Shown: positions 9,788-19,141 of the stretch, one piece after another
How positions within the stretch are numbered: the stretch's first letter is position 1
Layout of the letters: every line of letters starts with the position of its first letter
Assembly (NCBI GenBank): GCA_022822545.1
Contig: JAJEBE010000057.1
Span: 1 to 64,000, forward strand
Direction: 5' to 3'
Length of the DNA: 64,000 bases
From: Anaerolineae bacterium
GTDB lineage: Bacteria; Chloroflexota; Anaerolineae; Aggregatilineales; Phototrophicaceae
Program-made: the position numbers and the translations under genes
Notes under the pieces: generated by a model
Database searches by the model: none
What the model was told of the DNA's origin: nothing
What the model saw: the letters and a program-made list of their open reading frames with translations, nothing else

Positions 9788-10872
9788 TGCGACTGCTCTA
9801 CGAAGAAAATATCGAAGACATTGCGCTTGGCGCGGCGGTGCTGGGCACGGGCGGCGGCGGCGATCCCTACGTCGGCAAGTTGATGGCGCGGGAAGCGGTG
9901 CGTCAATATGGCCCGGTCGAGCTATACAGCCTTGACGAACTCGATGACGATGACCTCATCGTGCCGTCGGCCGGCATGGGCGCGCCTATCGTCATTGTGG
10001 AGAAGCTGCCCGCCGGCGATGATATGATCCGCGCCTTCAAAGCGCTCGGCAGATACTCGGGTCGCGAACCGCGCGGCACTATGAGCATCGAAGCGGGCGG
10101 GCTGAACTCGATCATGCCGATCTACGTCGCCGCCCGGTTGCGCATCCCTATGGTCGATTGCGATGGCATGGGCCGGGCTTTCCCCGAGATCCAGATGACC
10201 ATCTTCACCGCCCACGGCATCACTGCCAGCCCCTTCGCCATGTCCGATGAGCGCGGCAATGTCCTGCTGATGGACACGGTCAGCAATAAGTGGGTCGAGA
10301 CCTTCGCCCGCTCCTGCGTCGTGCATATGGGCGCTGAAGGCATGATCGCGCTGTATTCGGCCACGGTGAAGCAGCTCAAGGAGGCGGCGATTCACGGCAC
10401 CATCACGCTGGCCGAAGAAATTGGGGCGACCGTCCGCAACGCCCGCCGCGCCGAAGCCAATCCGGTCGACGCCGTGCGTAAGGCGGTGGGCGGTTTCTTG
10501 CTCTTCCGCGGCAAAATCACCGATGTCGACCGGCGCATCGAAGGCGGCTGGAACCGCGGCGATGCTCGCATGGCCGGCATCGACGACTTTGAAGGCAGCG
10601 AGTTGCTGCTTGACTTCCAGAACGAACATCTCGCAGTCCGCATCAATGGCGAATTCGCCGCTACTGTGCCCGATCTCATCGCCGTGCTCGACAGCGAAAC
10701 CGGCGAGCCCATCACCACCGAAGCGCTGCGCTACGGCATGCGCGTGGCTGTCATTGCCTTTCCCTGCGCCCCGCAATGGCGGGAGCCGGCCGCGTTGGAA
10801 CTCGCTCACCCGCGTTACTTCGGCTACGATGTCGATTATGTGCCGGTCGAGGAGCGCTACCGAGGCGGCTGA
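9787..10872 (+). CDS. DUF917 family protein, copy 3
   Basis: MRLLYEENIEDIALGAAVLGTGGGGDPYVGKLMAR; overlaps previous stop by 1 bp. Confidence 0.87.
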   Translation: MRLLYEENIEDIALGAAVLGTGGGGDPYVGKLMAREAVRQYGPVELYSLDELDDDDLIVPSAGMGAPIVIVEKLPAGDDMIRAFKALGRYSGREPRGTMSIEAGGLNSIMPIYVAARLRIPMVDCDGMGRAFPEIQMTIFTAHGITASPFAMSDERGNVLLMDTVSNKWVETFARSCVVHMGAEGMIALYSATVKQLKEAAIHGTITLAEEIGATVRNARRAEANPVDAVRKAVGGFLLFRGKITDVDRRIEGGWNRGDARMAGIDDFEGSELLLDFQNEHLAVRINGEFAATVPDLIAVLDSETGEPITTEALRYGMRVAVIAFPCAPQWREPAALELAHPRYFGYDVDYVPVEERYRGG

Positions 10873-11954
10873 TGCGGCTGCTTTACGAAGCGAACATTGA
10901 AGATATCGCCATCGGCGCAGCCGTCCTCGGCTCGGGCGGCGGCAGCGACCCCTACATCGGCAAATTGATGGCGCGCGAAGCTATCCGTCAATTCGGTCCC
11001 GTCCCGCTCTACAGCCTGGAAGAACTGGCTGACGACGACCTTGTCATGCCGGTCGCCGGCATGGGTGCGCCAACGGTCCTGCGCGAGAAGCTGCCCGCTG
11101 GTGATGATATCGTCCGCGCTTTCCACACGTTGGCCAAATACGCCGGGCGAGGGGCGCGCGCCACCATGAGCATCGAAGCAGGCGGCATGAACTCGATCCG
11201 CCCCATTTATATCGGCGCGCGCCTGGGACTACCCGTCGTCGATTGCGACGGCATGGGCCGGGCCTTCCCCGAAATCCAAATGACCGTCTTGACCGCCCAC
11301 GGCATCAGCGCCAGCCCCTTCGTCATGTCCGACGAACGCGGCAATGTCCTGCTCATGAATGCCGTCAGCAATCGCTGGATCGAAACCTTCTCCCGCTCCT
11401 GCGTCATGCACATGGGCGCGACCTGCGCCATCGCCCTCTACTCGGCCACTGTCGCGCAACTGAAAGAAGCGGCCATCCCCGGCACAATCACTCTCGCCGA
11501 AGAGATCGGCAGAACGCTGCGCCAGGCCCGCCGTCACGAGCGGAATCCGGTTGCCGCCCTCTGCCAGGCCATCGGGGGTTTCCTTCTCTTCCGCGGCAAA
11601 ATCACCGATGTGGATCGGCGCGTCGTCGCCGGCTTCGCCCGAGGCGATGCGCGGATGAGAGGCTCAGGCGCCTTTGCCGACCAAGACCTGCGGCTCGATT
11701 TCCAGAATGAACACCTGGTCGTGCGCATCGACGGCGAATACATCGCCACCACGCCTGACCTCATCGCCGTCCTCGATAGCGAGACCGCCAACCCCGTCAC
11801 CACAGAATCACTGCGCTACGGCATGCGCGTCGCCGTCATCGCCATCCCTTGCGCCCCGCAATGGCGCGAGCCGGCCGCGCTGGCACTCGTGCATCCGCGT
11901 TACTTCGGCTACGATGTGGACTATATTCCGGTTGAGGAGAGATTCCGATCATGA
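10872..11954 (+). CDS. DUF917 family protein, copy 4
   Basis: MRLLYEANIEDIAIGAAVLGSGGGSDPYIGKLMAR; overlaps previous stop by 1 bp. Confidence 0.87.
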   Translation: MRLLYEANIEDIAIGAAVLGSGGGSDPYIGKLMAREAIRQFGPVPLYSLEELADDDLVMPVAGMGAPTVLREKLPAGDDIVRAFHTLAKYAGRGARATMSIEAGGMNSIRPIYIGARLGLPVVDCDGMGRAFPEIQMTVLTAHGISASPFVMSDERGNVLLMNAVSNRWIETFSRSCVMHMGATCAIALYSATVAQLKEAAIPGTITLAEEIGRTLRQARRHERNPVAALCQAIGGFLLFRGKITDVDRRVVAGFARGDARMRGSGAFADQDLRLDFQNEHLVVRIDGEYIATTPDLIAVLDSETANPVTTESLRYGMRVAVIAIPCAPQWREPAALALVHPRYFGYDVDYIPVEERFRS

Positions 11955-13036
11955 TGCAATCCGTCACCCTCGATGACACCCAAGCCATCGCCATCGGCGC
12001 CGGCATCCTCGGCACGGGCGGTGGCGGCAGCACCTACCTCAACCGCCTGCGGCTGGAGAATGAATTGCGGCGGCAGGGCAGAGCCGTCCCCATCCTCCAA
12101 GCTGACGATGTGCCGGATGACGCGCTGGTTTGCGCCGTCGGCGGCATGGGCGCGCCCACCGTCAGCAACGAGAAACTGCAAGCCGGGGACGAGATTCACA
12201 CCGCCGTCCGCGCCCTGGAAAACCACCTGCGGCAGAAAATCCACGCTATTGTCATCGGCGAGATCGGCGGCGGCAACGCTCTCGGTCCCATGGTCGCCGC
12301 CCTCCAGCTTGGCTTGCCCGTCGTCGATGGCGACGGCATGGGGCGGGCTTTCCCCGAGTTGCAGATGGACACCTTCATGATCTACGGCGCCGCGCCCGCG
12401 CCCTTCGCCCTGGCCGATAGCCATGGCAACGTCAGCATCTTCACGCGCATCGGCTCGGCGGAGCAAGCTGAGGAATTCGCCCGCAGCTTGACCATCGAGA
12501 TGGGTGGCTCCGCCGCTCTTGTCATGCCGGTCATGACCGGCGCTCAGCTCAAAGCGACCATCATCCGCGACACAGTCAGCCTGGCCAAGCGCATCGGCGA
12601 CGCCGTCTTGAAATGCCGGGCCGGCAGCATTGAGCCGGCCGAGACCGTGGCGGCGCTTTGCCAGGGCAAGGTGCTTTTTACGGGCAAAATTATCGATGTC
12701 GAGCGCCGGACTGTCGGCGGCTTCGCCCGGGGCAGGCTCATCATCAGCGCGTTCGACGATTACCAGCGCCAACTGGAGATCGACTTCCAAAACGAGAATC
12801 TGATCGCTCGCAGCAATGGCAATGTCCTCTGCACCGTGCCGGACCTGCTCACCCTCGTCACGCTCGAAGACGGCGAGCCTATCGGCACCGAGTCGCTGCG
12901 CTATGGTTTGCGCGTAGCCGTGCTCGCCATGCCCGCGCCGAAGGAGTTGAAGTCGCCCGCGGCCTTGGCGGTCGTCGGTCCGCGCGCCTTCGGCTACGAT
13001 GTCGATTTCGCGCCGATGCCGGGGGATTTGTTGTAA
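11951..13036 (+). CDS. DUF917 family protein, copy 5
   Basis: MMQSVTLDDTQAIAIGAGILGTGGGGSTYLNRL; overlaps previous stop by 4 bp. Confidence 0.86.
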   Translation: MMQSVTLDDTQAIAIGAGILGTGGGGSTYLNRLRLENELRRQGRAVPILQADDVPDDALVCAVGGMGAPTVSNEKLQAGDEIHTAVRALENHLRQKIHAIVIGEIGGGNALGPMVAALQLGLPVVDGDGMGRAFPELQMDTFMIYGAAPAPFALADSHGNVSIFTRIGSAEQAEEFARSLTIEMGGSAALVMPVMTGAQLKATIIRDTVSLAKRIGDAVLKCRAGSIEPAETVAALCQGKVLFTGKIIDVERRTVGGFARGRLIISAFDDYQRQLEIDFQNENLIARSNGNVLCTVPDLLTLVTLEDGEPIGTESLRYGLRVAVLAMPAPKELKSPAALAVVGPRAFGYDVDFAPMPGDLL

Positions 13037-13054
13037 GCGCTGGCTCGGTCAGGT

Positions 13055-13083
13055 TTGACAGAGCGCATAGTTTTCGCTAGGAT
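13055..13083 (+). promoter_or_regulatory. Putative sigma70-type promoter for the TA-like module
   Basis: TTGACA (13055-13060), 17 bp spacer, TAGGAT (13078-13083). Confidence 0.5.
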
Positions 13084-13117
13084 GATTGTACGCTGGAAGG
13101 TTGAAAGCAGTGCGACA

Positions 13118-13390
13118 ATGCACAAGCGCAAAGAGCTAAATTGGACTGCACATCAGAATGGCGTCTGCAAGGCCGACGCTGACTTCTATGCTTTCTGTGA
13201 GGAGCACAATCAAAGTTTGCCGCTGACGCGCGAAGGCTTGAAGCAGTTGCCCCGCGAAATCGAGTTGGAGTTTTACCGCCGCATGCCGGTGTGGATGGCT
13301 GATGAGTTAGGCTTTGGCACTTTTGAGGATGATCCAACGCTTATAGTGATGCGGGAAGTTGATCACGGTGTCTGGAAGTATGTGTTTTGA
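13118..13390 (+). CDS. Small protein, candidate antitoxin partner of downstream PIN protein
   Basis: ATG at 13118 downstream of the promoter-like site; MHKRKELNWTAHQNGVCKADADFYAFCEEHNQ; ends 6 bp before the PIN ORF. Confidence 0.5.
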   Translation: MHKRKELNWTAHQNGVCKADADFYAFCEEHNQSLPLTREGLKQLPREIELEFYRRMPVWMADELGFGTFEDDPTLIVMREVDHGVWKYVF

Positions 13391-13396
13391 CGCTGG

Positions 13397-13804
13397 ATGA
13401 GATACCTGCTCGATACCAATATCTGCATCTATTGTATCAACGGAAGATATCCGCGGCTTTTTGATAGAGTGCTCCTGCGGCATCAAAGGACAGGTGTTGC
13501 CATCAGCGCGATTTCCAAGGCGGAAATGTATGCCGGTTCGTACCGTCGGCGTTCGTCCGCGGTGTATCGGCAGGAGCAGGACGAGTTCTTTTCGCGCTTT
13601 CCCAGCTTGCCCTTCAATGATGACGCAGCCGATGTCTACGGCCGCATACACGCATTCTTGAGAGACCGCGGACAGCTTATGGGCGTCGCCGATATGCAGA
13701 TTGCAGCCATCGCGATGGTAAACGGATTGACCGTGGTGACGCACGATATGCGCGGTTTTGCGCGACTCGTTGATTTACCGATCGAAGATTGGACTACCGA
13801 GTAA
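13397..13804 (+). CDS. PIN domain ribonuclease, VapC-like toxin
   Basis: MRYLLDTNICIYCING start; conserved acidic residues and C-terminal GVADMQIAAIAMVNGLTVVTHDMRGFARL. Confidence 0.88.
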   Translation: MRYLLDTNICIYCINGRYPRLFDRVLLRHQRTGVAISAISKAEMYAGSYRRRSSAVYRQEQDEFFSRFPSLPFNDDAADVYGRIHAFLRDRGQLMGVADMQIAAIAMVNGLTVVTHDMRGFARLVDLPIEDWTTE

Positions 13805-13824
13805 CGGTCGCATTGGAGCACGGC

Positions 13825-15288
13825 ATGCCCAAACAACCCCATATCATTATCTTCAACCCGGACCAGTGGCGCGGCGATGTTATGGCGCACCTTGGCAATC
13901 CCGCCGCCGTCACGCCCAACCTTGATCGCATCATCGAATCCGACGCCGTTTCCTTCCGCCATGCCTTCTGCCAAAATCCGGTCTGCACGCCCAGCCGCTG
14001 CTCCTTCATGACCGGCTGGTATCCCCACGTCCGCGGCCACCGCACCATGCACCACATGCTGCAGCCGGATGAACCGGTCTTGCTCAAGCAACTCAAGGAC
14101 GCCGGTTACTTTGTCTTTTGGGGTGGCAAGAACGATCTGGTCCCGCGCCAGAACGGCTTCGCCGATTATTGCGATGTCAAATACGAAGCGCCGCGTCCGC
14201 TCCAACCGAACACCCATCGCGCCGATGATTGGCGTGGCGATCCCGACGGCGACAACTACTACTCTTTCTTCGTCGGGAAACTAGATGCCCCCGAGGACGA
14301 AGTTTATTACGACAACGACTGGGCGATGGTTGATGGCGCCATCGAACAAATCCGGAACGCTCCACCCGATCAGCCGCTTTGCGTCTACTTGCCTCTTGGC
14401 TACCCGCATCCGCCCTATGGCGTCGAAGAGCCCTGGTTCAGCCAGATTGACCGCGAGCTTATCCCGCCGCGCAGGTCGACGCCGGATTGGTCAAAGAAGC
14501 CCAGCCTGGTCGCCGGCATCTACGAGCGGCAGCGCTTGCAGAATTGGAGCGAGGAGCGCTTCAATGAGTTGCGCGCGGTTTATTATGGCATGTGCGCCCG
14601 CGTCGACGAGCAGTTCGGGCGGGTCCTCAGTGCGCTCAAGGAGAGCGGACTCTATGACGACAGCGCCATCTTCTTCTTCTCCGATCATGGCGACTTCACC
14701 GGCGATTACGGCTTGGTCGAAAAGACGCAGAACACCTTCGAGGATTGCCTGACTCGCGTCCCCCTCATCGTCAAGCCGCCGGCGGACAAGCCCATCCAGC
14801 CCGGCATCCGCGACCAGTTGGTCGAGCTCATCGACTTCACCGCCACCGCCTATGACTGGGCCGGCATCGACCCCGGCTACGATCACTTCGGTCGCTCGCT
14901 CGCGCCGCTAATCGCCGGCTCAGATGACGAGCACCGTGACGCGGTATTTTGTGAAGGAGGCCGCCGCATCGGCGAAGAGCAGGCGATGGAAAAAGACAGC
15001 CCGTCCTTCTATGATCCCAGCGGGCTCTACTGGCCGCGCGTGCAGCTGCAGGGCAGTGAAGTCGGCGAGCATAGCAAGGCGGCCATGTGCCGCAGTCGCG
15101 ATTACAAATACGTGCGCCGTTTGTACGAGAGCGATGAGCTTTACGACTTGAAAGAGGATCCGGGCGAACTCGTCAATCGCATCGACGATCCCGACTATGC
15201 CGGCGTCCTGGCTGATCTGCGCGAGCGCATGTTGACCTGGTATCAAACTACCTGCGATGTTGTGCCCTACAAGACCGATGTGCGCTGA
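13825..15288 (+). CDS. Sulfatase (alkaline phosphatase superfamily)
   Basis: IIIFNPDQWRGDVM, formylglycine motif CTPSR in NPVCTPSRCSFMTGWYPHVRGHRT, FFFSDHGDFTGDYG. Confidence 0.92.
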   Translation: MPKQPHIIIFNPDQWRGDVMAHLGNPAAVTPNLDRIIESDAVSFRHAFCQNPVCTPSRCSFMTGWYPHVRGHRTMHHMLQPDEPVLLKQLKDAGYFVFWGGKNDLVPRQNGFADYCDVKYEAPRPLQPNTHRADDWRGDPDGDNYYSFFVGKLDAPEDEVYYDNDWAMVDGAIEQIRNAPPDQPLCVYLPLGYPHPPYGVEEPWFSQIDRELIPPRRSTPDWSKKPSLVAGIYERQRLQNWSEERFNELRAVYYGMCARVDEQFGRVLSALKESGLYDDSAIFFFSDHGDFTGDYGLVEKTQNTFEDCLTRVPLIVKPPADKPIQPGIRDQLVELIDFTATAYDWAGIDPGYDHFGRSLAPLIAGSDDEHRDAVFCEGGRRIGEEQAMEKDSPSFYDPSGLYWPRVQLQGSEVGEHSKAAMCRSRDYKYVRRLYESDELYDLKEDPGELVNRIDDPDYAGVLADLRERMLTWYQTTCDVVPYKTDVR

Positions 15289-15318
15289 GCGACTCTCTGT
15301 GCGCTCTGTGGCGAGACC

Positions 15319-16935
15319 CTAACCACAGCCCGCTGTCAGGCCATAGACCAGGCGCAAGCGTTGATTGGCCGGCATCGCCTCGAAGCTGCACTCGACGCCA
15401 TTGCTCCACACGACCCGCAGATCGACCGATGTCGCCTTGTCCAAGCCGAAGTGCAGCGCCAGTTGATTGTTGCCGCCCAGCCCGCTGCCGATCGCGACCG
15501 TTTGCTGCTGCGTCATGCCGTCCGTGGTTGTCAGGCGCACAGTCGTCCCGACCGCATCGCGATTGACGCCAAGGCCACCGCGCAAATCCAGCGACAGCCA
15601 GTTCTTCCCGCTGCCCTGATTCTGGTATAGCCGGTAGCCGCTGTTCCAATTTCCCGTGACCAAATCGAGGTCGCCGTCGCGATCGTAATCGGCGTAAGCC
15701 ACGCCCAAGGTCGCCAGCGCCGCGTCGATGCCGCTGCCCGCGCTGACATCCTGGAAGCCGCGATGCCGGTCGTTGCGGAAGAGGGCATCGGCGCGCGGAT
15801 TCATGAAGCTGACCACCAACTCGGGAAATGTCTGATGATAATTGGTGGCGGCCACATAGAGGTCTTGCCAGCCATCGTTGTCGTAATCAAAAAAGGTCGC
15901 GCCCCAGCCCACGCCGTTATCGGGACCCATATTGATCGCGCTGCCGGAGGAGCGCGCCCGATTGCGGAAGCCGCCGGCGCCGTCATTCATCAGCAGGTGC
16001 ATTTGGTAGACCATATCGGTGACGTACATGTCCAGGTCGCCATCGTTGTCGTAATCGCTGGCGTCCAGCCCCATGCCGTTGATGATCAAGTCCGAGCCGC
16101 TCTCGGCCGAGACATTCGTCCAGCACCAGTGGCCGCAGCCGGCGCCATCATTGCGCCAGAGCACGTTGCCGATCTCGTTGTGCAGTTTGTCGTTGACGAC
16201 GTAGATGTCACTGTCGCCATCGCCGTCATAATCGAGGAAGGCCGGCGCGAAGCCCGCTCCCAGCGTCATGGCGTAGTCCAGGCTCCCCGTCACATCGGTG
16301 AAGCTGCCATCGCCGTTGTTGTGATAGAGTCGATCTTGCTGCGCCGTGAAGTCCACCGGATCGCATTCGGGGAAGCAGGACCAATTGGTCAGATACAGGT
16401 CCAGCCAGCCATCGCTGTCGTAATCGCCCCAGGCGGCCGAGGTGCCTTTGCCCGTATCGCCGACGCCGGCCTCAAGCGTGACATCGACGAAGCCCGCGCC
16501 GTTTGCATTGCGGAACAAGCGGTTCGCGCCGTAATTCACGACGTAGAGATCGAGCCAGCCGTCATTATCGTAGTCGGCCCAGGTGGCGCCCCCGCTCGGC
16601 GTATCCGGCAGGCTGAGCGCCTCGCTATGTGCGGAGACAGAAAAGCTCCCATCGCCATTGTTTTGATACAGGACATTCGGGTCCAGATTGCCGGTCACGA
16701 AGAGATCGACCCAGCCATCGCGATCATAATCGCCCCAAGCTTGGCCGATGGCCAGGTAGCCTTGCATCGTCTCGGTATCGTCCCAGATGCCGCGATGCGT
16801 CGCCGTGATGCCGGCTTCGGCGCTGACATCGTGGAAGATCGCTCCATCCTCCGACTGTCCTCGCGTCAACCAGGCCGACACAGACCACAAGGCTATCAAG
16901 ATTATCGAGGTTGCTATCCGTTTTGAAGTCATCAC
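15319..16935 (-). CDS. FG-GAP/VCBS repeat protein with C-terminal ASPIC/UnbV-like domain (CRTAC1 type)
   Basis: Repeated DYDNDGWLDLYV motifs; C-terminal LDLRGGLGVNRDAVGTTVRLTTTDG...NNQLALHFGL; N-terminal signal-like segment. Confidence 0.9.
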   Translation of the reverse strand: MMTSKRIATSIILIALWSVSAWLTRGQSEDGAIFHDVSAEAGITATHRGIWDDTETMQGYLAIGQAWGDYDRDGWVDLFVTGNLDPNVLYQNNGDGSFSVSAHSEALSLPDTPSGGATWADYDNDGWLDLYVVNYGANRLFRNANGAGFVDVTLEAGVGDTGKGTSAAWGDYDSDGWLDLYLTNWSCFPECDPVDFTAQQDRLYHNNGDGSFTDVTGSLDYAMTLGAGFAPAFLDYDGDGDSDIYVVNDKLHNEIGNVLWRNDGAGCGHWCWTNVSAESGSDLIINGMGLDASDYDNDGDLDMYVTDMVYQMHLLMNDGAGGFRNRARSSGSAINMGPDNGVGWGATFFDYDNDGWQDLYVAATNYHQTFPELVVSFMNPRADALFRNDRHRGFQDVSAGSGIDAALATLGVAYADYDRDGDLDLVTGNWNSGYRLYQNQGSGKNWLSLDLRGGLGVNRDAVGTTVRLTTTDGMTQQQTVAIGSGLGGNNQLALHFGLDKATSVDLRVVWSNGVECSFEAMPANQRLRLVYGLTAGCG

Positions 16936-16943
16936 AACATTCG

Positions 16944-16970
16944 TGTAGGGGCAACCTATCAGGTCGTCCG
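16944..16970 (+). repeat. REP-like palindrome
   Basis: TGTAGGGGCAACCTATCAGGTCGTCCG. Confidence 0.7.
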
Positions 16971-16992
16971 CCGTCTACCCGACCCAGTCATG

Positions 16993-18609
16993 CTAACGCG
17001 TCGCTCGCCGCGCATACGGGGGCCACTCCAGCGGCACGCCGATCTCGCGCGTCAGCAAACGCTGAAAATCGCGCAGATGCGCCTCGGTGTTGCGCACCTG
17101 CCGCGGGCTCAATTTCTTGTCCAGGCAGTAGGCCGCCAGCGCGCCGGCCGCCTCGCCGATATTCCACTCGACCGGATGCAGTCGATAGCAGCCGTTGGTG
17201 ATATGCGTCACGCCCAGGTTCTTGCAAGCCGGCAACAGGTTCTCGACCCGCTTGGGAATCAGCGAGCCCAGCGGAATCTGAAAAGGATAGCTGCTGATAT
17301 CGATGTAGTTGCGCAAGCCGGTGCTGGGGTGCAAGTCGATGCGGTAGCTGCCGATGCCGACGCTGTCATCGAATTGCTCAGCGGTGTCGAAGCTTTCGCG
17401 CTGTTGCACCCCGACATGCTCTTCGAGCACGATGAACTCGGCTTCGATGCGCCGCGCCTCGCGCACGTAGACATACTTCGCCATGCCGTCGCTTGTGCCC
17501 ACCACATCATGCCGCAGGCGCAAGCCGGGATAGCCGTAGCCCTTGCCATCGTAGCGCGGCGCTTCGGTCTGCATCCAGTAGAGCACGGAGAAGCTAAGCT
17601 GCTTGCATTCGCGCAAGGCTGCTTGCTTGACATCCTCGCTGACGCCGAGAAGCGGCTTCAGCCAGTAATCGATCTGGGGCCAGTTGACCAGCGTGATATC
17701 GCTGCGGAAAGCGCCCTCGCGATGATGACCCTGGTACAAGATGCGGCGGAAGTGCCAGAGATCGCCCGGGAATTCGCGATACTGATGCTCGTCGTGGGCG
17801 TGGAAGATCTGCCGATGGACCGGCTCCAGCGTGATTGGGCTGGAGTAGTACCAGCTCAATTGCTTGTCGGGCCAGAAGTCGGCTTTGTACTCGCGCCAGA
17901 AGTCATAATCCTCGGGCTTGTCGATGGTATGGTCTTCGCCTTCCAAGTGATCAATGGCGAAGCACCAGGAGATCGACTGCTGATCCAGCGGCAGCGGATC
18001 GCCTTCGACCGCGTGCATTTCGCCCGTCTGCGCTTGACTCTCGGCGCCGATGACGAACTCGACATCCGCCAGCTCCAACAGGTCGCCCAGCTCGGTGGCA
18101 TCGAGGATGTAGGGGGCGGAAATTACCACCTGATCGCCGCTCTGTGTATCTTCCAGCGTGACGGCGCGCACACGATCGCCATCGGTCTCGGTCGCGACCG
18201 GCACGTGATAGAGCAGCACATCAAGCTGCCGGCTCGACCGGTAGGGCGCTAGCATCTCTTTGATGACAGCCAAGCCCACGCGCGGCTCGTGACAAAGACG
18301 GCTGACGTTGCCCTGCCCGGGATTAAGATTCATGATGCGGCGCGCCTTCTCGGTCAAAGGGTAGTTGCGCCGGTAATAATCGCGCACGCCATCCGACCAG
18401 CGCATGTAGGTAGCGGTGGCGCCGCATTGATCGACCCAGGGATTTTCGTCGGGCGGGACCGCCTGCGCGGTAAGCTGCCCGCCGATCCAGTCGGTCTCCT
18501 CGCTCATGATGACCGACTTGCCCATGCGCAAGGCCGCCAGCGCCGCGCCGATCGCGCCGGTGCCGCCGCCTACGATCAGAATGTCACAGTTGCGTTCTTT
18601 CATAGTCAA
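16993..18609 (-). CDS. FAD-dependent oxidoreductase (FAD_oxidored type)
   Basis: DILIVGGGTGAIGAALAALRMGKSVIMSEETDWIGGQLTAQAVPPDE; C-terminal LLPACKNLGVTHITNGCYRLHPVEWNIGEAAGALAAYC. Confidence 0.9.
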   Translation of the reverse strand: MTMKERNCDILIVGGGTGAIGAALAALRMGKSVIMSEETDWIGGQLTAQAVPPDENPWVDQCGATATYMRWSDGVRDYYRRNYPLTEKARRIMNLNPGQGNVSRLCHEPRVGLAVIKEMLAPYRSSRQLDVLLYHVPVATETDGDRVRAVTLEDTQSGDQVVISAPYILDATELGDLLELADVEFVIGAESQAQTGEMHAVEGDPLPLDQQSISWCFAIDHLEGEDHTIDKPEDYDFWREYKADFWPDKQLSWYYSSPITLEPVHRQIFHAHDEHQYREFPGDLWHFRRILYQGHHREGAFRSDITLVNWPQIDYWLKPLLGVSEDVKQAALRECKQLSFSVLYWMQTEAPRYDGKGYGYPGLRLRHDVVGTSDGMAKYVYVREARRIEAEFIVLEEHVGVQQRESFDTAEQFDDSVGIGSYRIDLHPSTGLRNYIDISSYPFQIPLGSLIPKRVENLLPACKNLGVTHITNGCYRLHPVEWNIGEAAGALAAYCLDKKLSPRQVRNTEAHLRDFQRLLTREIGVPLEWPPYARRATR

Positions 18610-18629
18610 CTCTCTAAATCAGCCTCGTT

Positions 18630-18659
18630 TTGACAATGTCTACAAGAGTCTATTATAAT
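18630..18659 (+). promoter_or_regulatory. Putative sigma70-type promoter
   Basis: TTGACA (18630-18635), 18 bp spacer, TATAAT (18654-18659). Confidence 0.55.
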
Positions 18660-18700
18660 CAGCCAAGTAAAAGCAAGTTTTATAAGGGGCAACCGCACTC

Positions 18701-19087
18701 GTGGAACCGGCATTAATAATCAGTCTGCTTGGGCTGGCGGTGAATGCGATAATTGCCGTCTTCGTAATTATCGGTTTCTTTTGGCGCTTCGCTACGAAAG
18801 ACGATATCAAGCGCCTTGAGACCAGAATGAGCCAGCTTGAGACCAGAGTGGGCAATGTTGAAGCCAGGCAGACCGCGCTCGAAGCTAGGCAGACCGCGCT
18901 CGAAACCGGACAAGCCGCGCTTGAAACCAGATTTGACCGCCTAGAAGACAAGATTCTCGTGGTCGAGAACAAGGCGGACACGTCGCTGGAATTGCATCAC
19001 GCAGTCCGCGGCGACTTGAAAGTGCTGCAAGCCTCTGTCAATCGCCTTGAAAGCTATTTCGAAACGCCCAAGTTGAAGTCATCCTAA
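18701..19087 (+). CDS. Membrane-anchored coiled-coil protein
   Basis: N-terminal TM helix IISLLGLAVNAIIAVFVIIGFFW, then heptads RMSQLETRVGNVEARQTALEARQTALETGQAALETRFDRLEDK; GTG start downstream of promoter-like site. Confidence 0.65.
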   Translation: MEPALIISLLGLAVNAIIAVFVIIGFFWRFATKDDIKRLETRMSQLETRVGNVEARQTALEARQTALETGQAALETRFDRLEDKILVVENKADTSLELHHAVRGDLKVLQASVNRLESYFETPKLKSS

Positions 19088-19141
19088 ACCGCATAAGGCT
19101 GGCCGGTCACAGACGGTTCCCGGCTGAGTTCGCGCTGCAGA

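Noticed and set aside
15763-16926. 387-aa plus-strand ORF (AIVVVI-rich repeats) opposite the VCBS protein
   Set aside because: The apparent repeat is the antisense image of the DYDNDGWLDLY repeats.
16990-18252. 420-aa plus-strand ORF opposite an FAD oxidoreductase
   Set aside because: Antisense shadow; the opposite strand has a clear FAD-binding motif.
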